In this document: positions 9,165-15,844 of the stretch, in pieces
Layout of the letters: each line of letters starts with the position of its first letter
Position numbering within the stretch: the first letter of the stretch is position 1
Source: CAYOPZ01 sp964406005
Lineage (GTDB): Bacteria > Bacteroidota > Bacteroidia > Bacteroidales > SM23-62
DNA length: 37,238 nt
Assembly: GCA_964406005.1 (NCBI GenBank)
Contig: CAYOPZ010000030.1
Coordinates: 1-37,238, forward strand
Direction of reading: 5' to 3'
Position numbers and translations under genes: made by a program
Notes under the pieces: model-generated
The model's input: the letters and a program-made list of their open reading frames with translations, nothing else
Databases searched by the model: none
What the model was told of the DNA's origin: nothing

Positions 9165-9182
9165 ACCCGGCGTAAATATCTT

Positions 9183-10247
9183 TCAGTGATTTGAGAGATA
9201 TTCCTTTTTGGGGATATCGGAGTACTTTTCGAACCACAGGATCCACATTAGGAATACCAGCCCGTATATAATATAATCGTACATATCATGAAGGTCCGTT
9301 ACTAGTACGTAGCCACCGTGCTTCTGTATATGGATAAAGAGTAAAATGAAACGTACGATGTTTGAAATGTTCAGAAGAAGGATCCCGCCAAGGATATATA
9401 TCCATTTTTCCAGCTTGTTTTCCCCTGTGAGATAAACGAGGGAGGCAAACAGCAGCATGGTTCTGAACCCCAGGCAGGGTTTTTCCATGGCAATGGATCC
9501 GTTTTCTCCGAAAAGCAGGTGTAATTCTGTACCGGCAGGTATATTAAGCATATTCAGTATCCATGCGGAGGAACGGAACAGGAAATTGATCCATGGGGTA
9601 AATCTGAACAGGCCATATACGAAGTTGGCCAGGAACGCATACAGAAAAATAACAAGGATGATGGACGGAAGCTTTTTTTCAATAAATTCCGGACGGATCT
9701 TTATTTTTGAGAATACCCGGAGGAGGCTGCTGCGTTCACGCCAGATCCAGGTAGTCAGCAAGGTCAGCAACAGCAATAAATGCGGCGTCCAACCCATTAA
9801 TTCGGCAGAAAATTCGTCTTCAGATACGGTAAGGATACAGGATACCAGGGAGATGTCTATGATCGATCCTATGAAATTGGTCAGTATCAGCAATCCCGTA
9901 TAAGCCAGCTTTCGTCTTACAGGGGCGGGGGTTACCCAAAACAGGAGAAACAGAAAGACAACCCATTTCTTTTTCAGTATGGTGGTTATGGTGTAAATCA
10001 CCGCACCGTCGAGAAAAACCTGGTGATCCCTTATACTCAGCTCCGTACCCGCAAGCTTTAGCAATCCGCCGGTAATTCTTTCTACGAAAAGAAGGTAACG
10101 GTCGAGCCCTCTCCAATACAGGTCAGCCAGGCCGGAAAAGCCGGTGATTGCCATAATGGTTAAAAAGAAAGCAGCGATCAGCAACAGGATCAGTGTCAGG
10201 ATCCTGTTTTTCCTGTATACATCTTTAAGACTGATTTTTTTTCCCAT
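9183..10247 (-). CDS. Exosortase-family transpeptidase/protease
   Basis: 354 residues with about eight membrane helices. The three hallmark residues of the exosortase/archaeosortase family are present in order at the expected membrane positions: Cys258 in KPCLGFRTM, Arg299 in NISNIVRF, and His320 in TDLHDMYDYIIYG. These enzymes cut C-terminal sorting signals in the inner membrane, usually linked to surface-glycan pathways. The gene just upstream encodes a 74-residue protein with such a signal and is the obvious substrate. No polysaccharide locus lies next to it. An intrinsic terminator sits directly before this gene, so expression probably depends on read-through from the substrate gene. Residues 66-70 and 238-242 both read AGTEL in similar surroundings, hinting at an internal duplication whose first copy lacks the Cys. 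The exact exosortase subtype is not assigned. Confidence 0.83.
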   Translation of the reverse strand: MGKKISLKDVYRKNRILTLILLLIAAFFLTIMAITGFSGLADLYWRGLDRYLLFVERITGGLLKLAGTELSIRDHQVFLDGAVIYTITTILKKKWVVFLFLLFWVTPAPVRRKLAYTGLLILTNFIGSIIDISLVSCILTVSEDEFSAELMGWTPHLLLLLTLLTTWIWRERSSLLRVFSKIKIRPEFIEKKLPSIILVIFLYAFLANFVYGLFRFTPWINFLFRSSAWILNMLNIPAGTELHLLFGENGSIAMEKPCLGFRTMLLFASLVYLTGENKLEKWIYILGGILLLNISNIVRFILLFIHIQKHGGYVLVTDLHDMYDYIIYGLVFLMWILWFEKYSDIPKKEYLSNH

Positions 10248-10253
10248 CGGGTG

Positions 10254-10294
10254 AAAATAAAAAAAACCTCCTTACTATGTAAATAAGGAGGTTT
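10254..10294 (-). terminator. Intrinsic terminator between sorting substrate and exosortase
   Basis: On the minus strand the stem AAACCTCCTTA (10294-10284), a 9-base loop and TAAGGAGGTTT (10274-10264) are followed by a T-run (TTTTT, then ATTTT) reaching to 10254. The stem is perfect over 11 bp. It starts 20 bases after the stop of the substrate gene and ends about 7 bases before the exosortase ATG. It is therefore well placed to make much more substrate mRNA than enzyme mRNA. The stem also contains AAGGAGG, a strong anti-16S-like sequence, but too far from the ATG to be an ordinary ribosome site. Confidence 0.85.
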
Positions 10295-10314
10295 GGTTCG
10301 GTTAAGCCGGGGAG

Positions 10315-10539
10315 TTAGCTTGTTGCTTTTTTCCTGCGGGTTACATAGTATGCAACACCTGCAGCGCCCAGAATAGTAAGCAGTCCACCGTCAAGCGGAG
10401 CGCCGACAGGGGGGCGTTCGGATCTTTTGATTCTGTGATGTCTCTTGTGTTTTCTCCAGTTCCAGAATCCGGCCTGGGCATCCATTGTGAAAGAAGAGGC
10501 CAGGAATAACATTACGAAAGCAACAATGTATTTTTTCAT
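10315..10539 (-). CDS. Tiny cationic exported protein with PID-CTERM-like sorting signal
   Basis: 74 residues. Residues 1-23 are a classic signal peptide (KKYIVAFVMLFLASSF ... DAQA). Residues 24-47 are extremely basic (GFWNWRKHKRHHRIKRSE...). Residues 48-74 are a C-terminal sorting signal: the motif PLDGG (48-52), a hydrophobic helix (LLTILGAAGVAYYV) and a basic tail (TRRKK). Bacteroidetes proteins with P-(I/L)-D-G-G followed by a helix and basic tail are known to me as PID-CTERM proteins, handled by exosortases; the exosortase is the next gene. After removal of both signals only about 25 residues would remain, with net positive charge near +7 plus three His. Function is unknown; a surface peptide, glycan carrier or antimicrobial-like peptide are options. 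Confidence 0.78.
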   Translation of the reverse strand: MKKYIVAFVMLFLASSFTMDAQAGFWNWRKHKRHHRIKRSERPPVGAPLDGGLLTILGAAGVAYYVTRRKKATS

Positions 10540-10704
10540 GACTATCTAAATTATCCTGAAATCTTTTTAAAGATACGACAACAGCCAAACTTTATCATAA
10601 TTTTTCGTCAATATTATTAAGCTGTTTATCAACGAAATCTGCTTGATAAAGGATTTTTCTGCCCTGAAACCGGTTGTTAGAGGCGTGGAATTTATCTACC
10701 GGAA

Positions 10705-11148
10705 TCATTGGTCCTGTTTCCTGTCCTTTTCCTTTCTGAATTTCGACATGAAGTAGTCTACATAGCTCGAACTGTCTTTACCGTACTTTTCAACAATGTT
10801 GTCAGTGCTTACTTTAAATGTAGTATGCTCCCCGCGAAGCCTGGAAAAGTACACATCATATTCTTTTTGATTTTCATCAATCATGATTACCCTGGCAAGG
10901 TTTTTATTTACATCCGTGGCCGTTAAGTTAACCCCGCATACGGGGCAGAAGAAATCAAGACAATCCATTTCTTTGAATTCCAGCATATGATGACTGATGA
11001 ATTCGTAATTGCCCAGCTCAGGATTCAACAGAAGCAATCCCTGTTTATCCTCTGTGCATGATTTCACACTGAATATCACATTGTTCCAGACCCGCAGATA
11101 TGATCTGCATTTCGGACATACATAGTTTACATCTAATTTGGTCGCCAT
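10705..11148 (-). CDS. Conserved zinc-ribbon protein of unknown function
   Basis: 147 residues, cytosolic. Two knuckles, CPKC (11-14) and CPVC (about 69-72), can bind one zinc ion in a zinc-ribbon fold. The C-terminal half is charged (RGEHTTFKV, KFRKEKDRKQDQ). I do not recognise a named family; similar small zinc-ribbon proteins are common in Bacteroidetes. It stands alone on the minus strand between the sorting-substrate gene and the divergent toxin-antitoxin pair. The start at 11148 is the only ATG before the first knuckle. Roles in RNA or protein binding are possible but unsupported. Confidence 0.6.
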   Translation of the reverse strand: MATKLDVNYVCPKCRSYLRVWNNVIFSVKSCTEDKQGLLLLNPELGNYEFISHHMLEFKEMDCLDFFCPVCGVNLTATDVNKNLARVIMIDENQKEYDVYFSRLRGEHTTFKVSTDNIVEKYGKDSSSYVDYFMSKFRKEKDRKQDQ

Positions 11149-11311
11149 TTTTGGTGAGGTTTTGGTTACTGGTTCCCTGTAAATTTACGATTTGAAATTC
11201 CACTTGTCAATTGAAAAGTAGTCTTTCGGGTTTCGGTTCTGTAACCTCTGGGTCAAACGATTGTATTATTGTATTATATCAGTTAGAAAAACACGTATAA
11301 AATAAGGATAT

Positions 11312-11343
11312 TTTGCACGGATATCATATTGTTCTTATCTTTG
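11312..11343 (+). promoter_or_regulatory. Bacteroidetes-type promoter of the toxin-antitoxin pair
   Basis: -33 TTTG (11312-11315), a 20-base spacer and -7 TATCTTTG (11336-11343) match the Bacteroidetes housekeeping promoter exactly. The antitoxin ATG follows 32 bases later. No clear operator palindrome overlaps it. Confidence 0.75.
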
Positions 11344-11375
11344 TACGTATAAATTGACAAAAATAAAGAAGTGCT

Positions 11376-11624
11376 ATGAATACAAAACTTACCTTAACAA
11401 TTGAGCAAAACGTCATTAAGAGGGCTAAGAAGTATGCAAGGCGGAAGGGACGCAGTTTATCAAATATCATTGAAAATTATTTAAAGGTTATAACAAAGGA
11501 AGAGAGCAGAGATGACATAGAAATAACTCCATTGGTGAAATCATTGAAAGGATCCTTCAAGGCACCAAAAGATTTCGACTATAAAAAGGAATTGTCAAAA
11601 CGGTTATCCGAAAAATATTTATAG
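11376..11624 (+). CDS. Antitoxin of a PIN-toxin pair (DUF6364-like)
   Basis: 82 residues. The N-terminal half (TKLTLTIEQNVIKRAKKYARRKGRSLSNIIENYL) has the strand-helix-helix form of ribbon-helix-helix DNA-binding antitoxins and matches my memory of the DUF6364 family. The C-terminal half (DFDYKKELSKRLSEKYL) is likely disordered until it binds and neutralises the toxin. The stop is 1 base before the toxin ATG, typical of a coupled type II system, and a strong promoter lies just upstream. It probably represses its own operon. The region is more AT-rich than the flanks, consistent with mobility. Confidence 0.8.
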   Translation: MNTKLTLTIEQNVIKRAKKYARRKGRSLSNIIENYLKVITKEESRDDIEITPLVKSLKGSFKAPKDFDYKKELSKRLSEKYL

Positions 11625-11625
11625 C

Positions 11626-12051
11626 ATGGATAAAGTTCTCATTGATACCGATGTAATCCTTGATTTCTTTTTTGATAGAGAACCATTCTCTGAGAATGCA
11701 GCACAGATTTTTTCTTTTTGTGAGTCAAAGAGTATTAAAGGATTTGTCACACCTGTGATTTGTAGTAATGTTTATTATCTTCTGAAACAAACGGCTAAAC
11801 ATGAAAAGGTGATTGAGAAACTTAGTCAGTTAATGACAATAATGGATGTTCTGTCAATGGATAGGGATATTGTTCTTCAGGCCCTCGGTTCAGGATTTAA
11901 GGATTTTGAGGATGCGCTTCAAAATTTTACTGCAATTAAATCAGGATTTATTGATGTGATAATAACCCGGAATGTTAAAGATTATGTTAAGAGTGATATC
12001 GGAGTTTTTACACCTGAAAGCTATTTGAGAACAACAACGGCCGGGCGTTAA
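11626..12051 (+). CDS. PIN-domain toxin (VapC-like ribonuclease)
   Basis: 141 residues, one PIN domain over the whole length. The acidic metal-binding residues are visible: Asp7/Asp9 in VLIDTDVILDFF, Asp93/Asp96 in KDFEDALQ, and Asp119 in TRNVKDY. ITRNVKDY is the usual PIN terminal motif (TxNxxDF in many members). PIN toxins cut RNA, often tRNA or rRNA, with Mg. The antitoxin is encoded directly upstream. Which RNA it cuts cannot be told from sequence; the tRNA-Ser gene nearby is most likely coincidental. Confidence 0.85.
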   Translation: MDKVLIDTDVILDFFFDREPFSENAAQIFSFCESKSIKGFVTPVICSNVYYLLKQTAKHEKVIEKLSQLMTIMDVLSMDRDIVLQALGSGFKDFEDALQNFTAIKSGFIDVIITRNVKDYVKSDIGVFTPESYLRTTTAGR

Positions 12052-12076
12052 TAAGCGTGTAAATATCATGATGTGA

Positions 12077-12125
12077 GGGATTACAACCCTCACTGCGTTC
12101 GGTTTGTGATCCCATTCCGGAATAC
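12077..12125. repeat. REP-like hairpin unit, copy A
   Basis: This ~49-base unit begins GGGATTAC and ends GTGATCCCATTCCGGAATAC; the GGGATTAC/GTGATCCC ends are near-perfect inverted repeats that can form a hairpin. A second, diverged copy lies at 12155-12199. Short open frames that cross both copies look like non-coding artefacts. It follows the toxin gene by 25 bases. Confidence 0.6.
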
Positions 12126-12154
12126 AATCCATGCCATCGGACAATTTGGAGTAT

Positions 12155-12199
12155 GGGATTACTCCTCGCTGTGCTCGTCGTGATCCCATTCCGGGGTAC
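12155..12199. repeat. REP-like hairpin unit, copy B
   Basis: Second copy of the unit at 12077: GGGATTAC, a variable middle with a run (CTCGCTGTGCTCGTC) resembling copy A's CTCACTGCGTTCGG, then GTGATCCCATTCCGG and GGTAC. ATGGGAT at its left and ATCCCAT at its right pair exactly. Such dispersed palindromic units are usually spread genome-wide by a REP-associated transposase. Confidence 0.6.
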
Positions 12200-12202
12200 C
12201 CT

Positions 12203-12324
12203 GCAAACCAAAATACAACACTGCATGTTATTTTTTGTTCCGGCACCCCCTTACAGAAGCAAGCTTCTGACGGGGCACCGAAACAAAAAACCACACCTCA
12301 CGGTGCGGTTGTATTTTGGTTTGC
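12203..12324. repeat. 122-base nested palindrome abutting the tRNA-Ser 3' end
   Basis: The outer arms are a perfect 17-bp inverted repeat: GCAAACCAAAATACAAC at 12203-12219 and its complement at 12308-12324. Inside, TTTTTTGTT..CGGCACCCCC pairs with a diverged GGGGCACCG..AACAAAAAA, and the centre AGAAGC-AA-GCTTCT is a perfect small hairpin. The right arm ends on the discriminator base of the tRNA-Ser gene, so the palindrome is in effect a mirrored copy of the tRNA's 3' trailer. The arms differ where the tRNA terminator stem sits (12291-12308); the left arm has unrelated bases there. Confidence 0.7.
12285..12308 (-). terminator. Intrinsic terminator of tRNA-Ser
   Basis: Minus strand: CCGCACC-GTGA-GGTGTGG (12308-12291) forms a 7-bp stem with a GTGA tetraloop and is followed by TTTTTTG. 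It begins 16 bases after the tRNA 3' end, a normal distance for a tRNA terminator. It lies inside the larger palindrome. Confidence 0.75.
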
Positions 12325-12410
12325 GGAGAAAGAGGGATTCGAACCCCCGGTCCGCGTGAACGGACAACGGTTTTCAAGACCGCCGCATTAGACCACTCTG
12401 CCATTTCTCC
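12324..12410 (-). tRNA. tRNA-Ser (anticodon UGA)
   Basis: On the minus strand the 87-base gene begins GGAGAAATGGCAGAGTGGTC and ends GGGGGTTCGAATCCCTC plus TTTCTCCG. The acceptor stem GGAGAAA/TTTCTCC is perfect, with G as discriminator. The anticodon loop is CTTGAAA between GCGGT and ACCGT, giving anticodon TGA (Ser, UCA codons). The T arm has GTTCGAATC. A long variable arm (GTCCGTTCACGCGGAC) is the class II mark of tRNA-Ser. The CCA end is not encoded: the next bases are CAA. Confidence 0.96.
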
Positions 12411-12500
12411 TATGTGGCAAAAATAAAATATAATTTTGAGAAAATCCGGCTGGGATGGAACCTGAAAAAGGAAGGACGAAATCACCGAAGCATAGATTTT

Positions 12501-12544
12501 ACGGGGACGCCCGGGAGTATTGTATACAGAATCCCCGTTTTTTT
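12501..12544 (+). terminator. Orphan intrinsic terminator upstream of HU
   Basis: ACGGGGA (12501-12507) pairs with TCCCCGT (12532-12538) over a 24-base loop and runs into seven T (12538-12544). It points along the plus strand, but no plus-strand gene ends just before it: bases 12411-12500 hold no convincing reading frame, and the tRNA gene is on the other strand. It may end a small unannotated RNA, or insulate the HU promoter from toxin-antitoxin read-through. Confidence 0.6.
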
Positions 12545-12575
12545 CAACAATTCCGGGATTTTTTCGGGCTTAAAC

Positions 12576-12605
12576 TTGATAAAGATGAGAAATAGTCTAT
12601 ATTTG
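12576..12605 (+). promoter_or_regulatory. Bacteroidetes-type promoter of the HU gene
   Basis: -33 TTG (12576-12578), a 19-base spacer and -7 TATATTTG (12598-12605) match the Bacteroidetes consensus. The HU ATG follows 53 bases later. Confidence 0.75.
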
Positions 12606-12658
12606 TAGTAGAATAAAGAGTTTCACTAAGAATTACTAACCCCAAAAATTTTATTATT

Positions 12659-12928
12659 ATGAACAAGGCACAACTTATCGATGCTATTGCCAGCGATGCT
12701 AGTTTAACAAAGGCTGATGCGAAAAGAGCTTTAGATGCATTCGTTTCGGCTACTACCAGTGCACTGAAAAAGGGTGACAGAGTTGCTTTGGTAGGTTTTG
12801 GATCGTTTTCCGTATCCAAAAGAAATGCCAGAACAGGCAGAAATCCTCAGACAGGCAAACCCATCACTATTGCCGCTAAAAAAGTTGTTAAGTTCAAAGC
12901 TGGCGCTGACTTATCAGGTGCTGTATAA
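12659..12928 (+). CDS. HU-family DNA-binding protein
   Basis: 89 residues, the normal length for HU. It starts with the helical dimerisation part (MNKAQLIDAIASDASLTKADAKRALDAF), then GDRVALVGFGSFSV, then the flexible DNA-binding arm with RNARTGRNPQTGKPI, which holds the conserved RNPQTG intercalating loop, and finally the KVVKFKAG strand. HU binds and bends DNA with little sequence preference and compacts the nucleoid. It is a one-gene unit with its own promoter (12576-12605) and terminator (12955-12982). Confidence 0.95.
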   Translation: MNKAQLIDAIASDASLTKADAKRALDAFVSATTSALKKGDRVALVGFGSFSVSKRNARTGRNPQTGKPITIAAKKVVKFKAGADLSGAV

Positions 12929-12954
12929 TAAAAAAAATATTTAAATGAATTATG

Positions 12955-12982
12955 AAGGAGCGCGATCGTGCTCCTTTTTTTT
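12955..12982 (+). terminator. Intrinsic terminator of HU
   Basis: AAGGAGC (12955-12961) pairs with GCTCCTT (12970-12976), and the stem runs into eight T (12975-12982). It starts 27 bases after the HU stop codon on the same strand. Confidence 0.88.
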
Positions 12983-13035
12983 GTCCATAATAAGAATAAA
13001 TTATATACCCCGGGACAGGATATTTGCTTCCGGAC

Positions 13036-13067
13036 TTGTTCCCATACTGATTAATTTCATACATTTG
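13036..13067 (+). promoter_or_regulatory. Probable promoter of the response-regulator operon
   Basis: TTG (13036-13038), 21 bases, then TACATTTG (13060-13067) fit the Bacteroidetes promoter; the ATG is 58 bases downstream. A second -7-like box, TATTTTTG (13102-13109), lies only 16 bases before the ATG but has no -33 partner. Confidence 0.55.
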
Positions 13068-13125
13068 ATGAATAGGAAGTTAGGGGTGATAAAGATACTT
13101 TTATTTTTGACTAAACCCGGTTTGT

Positions 13126-13839
13126 ATGAATTGCATTGTAATAGAGGACGATAAGATGTCAATGCGGATCATCGAAGAGTTTATTGCCAAAACTTCGGAA
13201 TTGACGCATATCCACTCGTACTCACACGCGGTCGATGCAATTAATGCACTGGAAAAGGAAACGAATGTAGAACTGATATTCCTGGACATTGAATTGCCTG
13301 ATATGACAGGTATGGAATTCATGGATTCACTGCAGGAGTTCAAACCTCAGATCATAATCATTTCCTCCAAGGACAAGTATGCAGCGGACGCTTTCAATTA
13401 TGAGGTTACGGATTACCTGGTAAAACCCATTAAATATGTCCGGTTCTACAAAGCCATTGAACGCGCCAGGAAAAGGATACAGATGCGTGACGGACTGGAC
13501 AAAATAGGAAAAGAGGAGATTTTTATCAAAAAGAATTCAACCCTGGTCAGATTAAGATACGATGAAATACTATGGGTTGAAGCCCTTGAAAATTATGTGA
13601 TCTTCAACACCTTCAATGATAAATATACCATCCATTTCACAATGAAGGCCATTGAACAGAAGCTGCCTCCCGACAAGTTCACCCGGATCCACAGATCTTA
13701 TATAATCAATACGGGAAGCATCGAGATCATCGAGGACAATTCCGTGCTTGTAAAGACCCAGGATGGCCCGAAGTCCATTCCCATCGGCAAATCCTATAAG
13801 GATAAACTGATGGGAGACATTAACCTTATGGTTAAATAA
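13126..13839 (+). CDS. LytTR-family response regulator
   Basis: 237 residues. The N-terminal receiver domain (~1-120) has the acidic pair Asp8-Asp9 (VIEDDK), the phospho-acceptor Asp54 (IFLDIELPDM), the Ser at 80-81 (IIISSKD) and Lys100 (DYLVKP). A LytTR DNA-binding domain fills ~135-235 (EIFIKKNSTLVRLRYDEILWVEALENYV ... FTRIHRSYIINTGSIEII). In Bacteroidetes such regulators usually answer a 7TM-type histidine kinase of the LytS/His_kinase family, but none is encoded next to it. Its stop overlaps the ATG of the aminotransferase by one base (TAATG), so the two are co-translated. Confidence 0.92.
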   Translation: MNCIVIEDDKMSMRIIEEFIAKTSELTHIHSYSHAVDAINALEKETNVELIFLDIELPDMTGMEFMDSLQEFKPQIIIISSKDKYAADAFNYEVTDYLVKPIKYVRFYKAIERARKRIQMRDGLDKIGKEEIFIKKNSTLVRLRYDEILWVEALENYVIFNTFNDKYTIHFTMKAIEQKLPPDKFTRIHRSYIINTGSIEIIEDNSVLVKTQDGPKSIPIGKSYKDKLMGDINLMVK

Positions 13840-15029
13840 TGCTCACCAACAGGCAGATCTTTCTCCGGCATATGGGACAGACCTCTGATGATTCATATAT
13901 GCTGGAAATCGATAAGGCGGAAGGCATTTACATGTATGGACCGGGAGGGGAGAAATATACGGATCTGGTTTCCGGCGTATCGGTCAGCAATCTCGGGCAC
14001 AACCATCCTGAAGTGCTCGGGGCGGTGAAGCAGCAACTCGACAGGTACATGCACCTGATGGTTTATGGAGAGATGATCCAGGAGCCACAGGTAAAGCTTG
14101 CACTCCGTTTGTCCGAAGTTTTGCCTCCTTCTCTTGATTGCACCTATTTTGTCAATTCCGGAAGTGAGGCCATTGAGGGTGCTTTGAAACTGGCAAAACG
14201 ATACACCGGGCGGTTTAAGACCGTTGCATTCAGGAAGGCCTATCACGGAGGGACCGCAGGTGCTTTGGGCATCATGGGGGATGAAACCCTGAAGAATGCA
14301 TACAGGCCGGTGGTACCGGGTACGGAACTGCTTGCATATAATTCCTTTGAAGATCTTGCACGGATCACCGGGGAGACAGCATGCGTTGTAATGGAACCCA
14401 TACAGGGAGAGGCAGGGATCATACTGCCTGAAGACGGATTTCTCGAAGCGGTGAGGGCACGGTGCGATCGGACGGGTTCCCTGCTTGTCTTTGATGAAGT
14501 ACAGACGGCTCTGGGCAGGACAGGTGCACTGTTTGCATTTGAGCATTCGGGGGTCATCCCCGATATCCTTGTACTCGCAAAGGGTTTTGGGGGCGGACTT
14601 CCACTGGGCGGTTTCATTTCCTCACGGAAGATCATGTCCGTTCTTAAAACAAATCCTGCACTCGGACACATCACCACCTTCGGGGGGCATCCGGTGTCCT
14701 GTGCAGCGGGACTGGCCACGCTGGATGTCCTGCTGAAAGAAGACCTGATCGCCGGTGTACCGGAAAAGGAAATGCTTTTTCGCCGGGAGCTCAATCATCC
14801 GGCCATCAGGGAGATCCGGGGAAAGGGACTTTACATGGGCGTTGAGCTGGGCTCGGCCGAAAGTGCACAAAGATTCATACGCATGGCCCTTGATGAGGGA
14901 CTTGTGTCGGACGGATTCCTTTTCCATGCCCCGGCTTTTCGGATCTCGCCGCCCCTGATAATTACAGAAACAGAAATCAACGAAGTTTGCAAACGAATCA
15001 ATACTGCATTAGACCGTTGTGTAAAATAG
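13839..15029 (+). CDS. Class III PLP-dependent aminotransferase
   Basis: 396 residues, full length for the acetylornithine/ornithine-type aminotransferase family. Seen: NSGSEAIEGALKLAKR (106-121), AYHGG (134-138), FDEVQTALGRTG (218-229) with the pyridine-N-binding Asp219, and the Schiff-base Lys248 in LAKGFGGGLPLGG, then TTFGGHP for the phosphate. It moves an amino group between an omega-amino or alpha-amino donor and a 2-oxo acid. The exact substrate is unclear; no arginine or lysine biosynthesis genes are beside it. It is translationally coupled to the LytTR regulator and overlaps the next gene by up to 43 bases. Confidence 0.88.
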   Translation: MLTNRQIFLRHMGQTSDDSYMLEIDKAEGIYMYGPGGEKYTDLVSGVSVSNLGHNHPEVLGAVKQQLDRYMHLMVYGEMIQEPQVKLALRLSEVLPPSLDCTYFVNSGSEAIEGALKLAKRYTGRFKTVAFRKAYHGGTAGALGIMGDETLKNAYRPVVPGTELLAYNSFEDLARITGETACVVMEPIQGEAGIILPEDGFLEAVRARCDRTGSLLVFDEVQTALGRTGALFAFEHSGVIPDILVLAKGFGGGLPLGGFISSRKIMSVLKTNPALGHITTFGGHPVSCAAGLATLDVLLKEDLIAGVPEKEMLFRRELNHPAIREIRGKGLYMGVELGSAESAQRFIRMALDEGLVSDGFLFHAPAFRISPPLIITETEINEVCKRINTALDRCVK

Positions 15030-15844
15030 TGTTGTCAACTGTTGCCGGCCTGCTGTCGGCCGTATTACTGCATGCCCAGAGGGGACCGGGTGCGGCGGAG
15101 GTGGATTCCCTGAAGAATCTTTTTGAAGATCTCTATCAGCTGGAATCAGACCAGGCGAAAAAAAGCCTGAACAGGGATATCCTTGCATATTTCAGCCAGG
15201 TGCTTGAAGAACGTGAATCTTTTCGGTATTCCTTTGACAGCCTTGATATGATAGGGGTACTGACGGCCCCTGACAGGACATTCAGGATCTTTACATGGAA
15301 TGTCCCCATGACGGATTTTACCCACGAATACTACGGATTGATCCAGCGCCCCGAAAAGAAGGAAAAGCGTTGCAGAATATACCGGCTTTCAAAAGGGGTC
15401 TCCCTGAATGAGCAAATACTCCACGATTCCTGTACGGCCGGTCAGTGGCCCGGTGCATTATACTACGAGATCCTGAAGAATACCAGCGGGGGTGAGGATT
15501 TTTATACATTGCTGGGATTTTATTTCAATGACAGGTTTTCCGATATGAAGGTCATTGAAGCGATGTATTTTGATGATTCGGGGGATGTTATTTTCGGAAA
15601 GCCCGTTTTCCATACCGGCCAGGGGACCCAGCACCGGGTTTTGTTCGAATACTCCGGAGAGGTGGTATTTAATCTTCGATACAACCCGGACCTGAAGATG
15701 ATCGTTTTTGATCACCTGTCTCCCATAGAACCTGAACTTGCAGGTCACCCGAGATTTTATGCACCCGATTTTTCCTATGACGGGTACAGGTACGGGAAAG
15801 GTTTCTGGGAATACCTGCCTGACATTGACGTCAGGAACAGGTAA
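14987..15844 (+). CDS. Exported protein of unknown function
   Basis: Up to 285 residues. The frame starts with TTG at 14987 inside the aminotransferase gene. An alternative TTG start at 15017 would give MCKIVLSTVAGLLSAVLLHAQ, an equally good signal peptide, with a shorter overlap; no ATG is available, so the start is uncertain. The mature part is soluble and mixed alpha/beta, with motifs such as FRIFTWNVPMTDFTHEYYGLIQ, TLLGFYFNDRFSDMKVIEAM and a C-terminal FDHLSPIEPELAGHPRFYAPDFSYDGY. I have seen similar proteins as conserved hypotheticals in Bacteroidetes but cannot name the family. Likely periplasmic. It is probably the third gene of the response-regulator operon. Confidence 0.65.
   Translation: MQTNQYCIRPLCKIVLSTVAGLLSAVLLHAQRGPGAAEVDSLKNLFEDLYQLESDQAKKSLNRDILAYFSQVLEERESFRYSFDSLDMIGVLTAPDRTFRIFTWNVPMTDFTHEYYGLIQRPEKKEKRCRIYRLSKGVSLNEQILHDSCTAGQWPGALYYEILKNTSGGEDFYTLLGFYFNDRFSDMKVIEAMYFDDSGDVIFGKPVFHTGQGTQHRVLFEYSGEVVFNLRYNPDLKMIVFDHLSPIEPELAGHPRFYAPDFSYDGYRYGKGFWEYLPDIDVRNR

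Noticed and set aside
12008..12485. Several short open frames around the repeats and tRNA
   Set aside because: They cross REP-like repeats, the palindrome and the tRNA gene on both strands, and show no protein-like composition.
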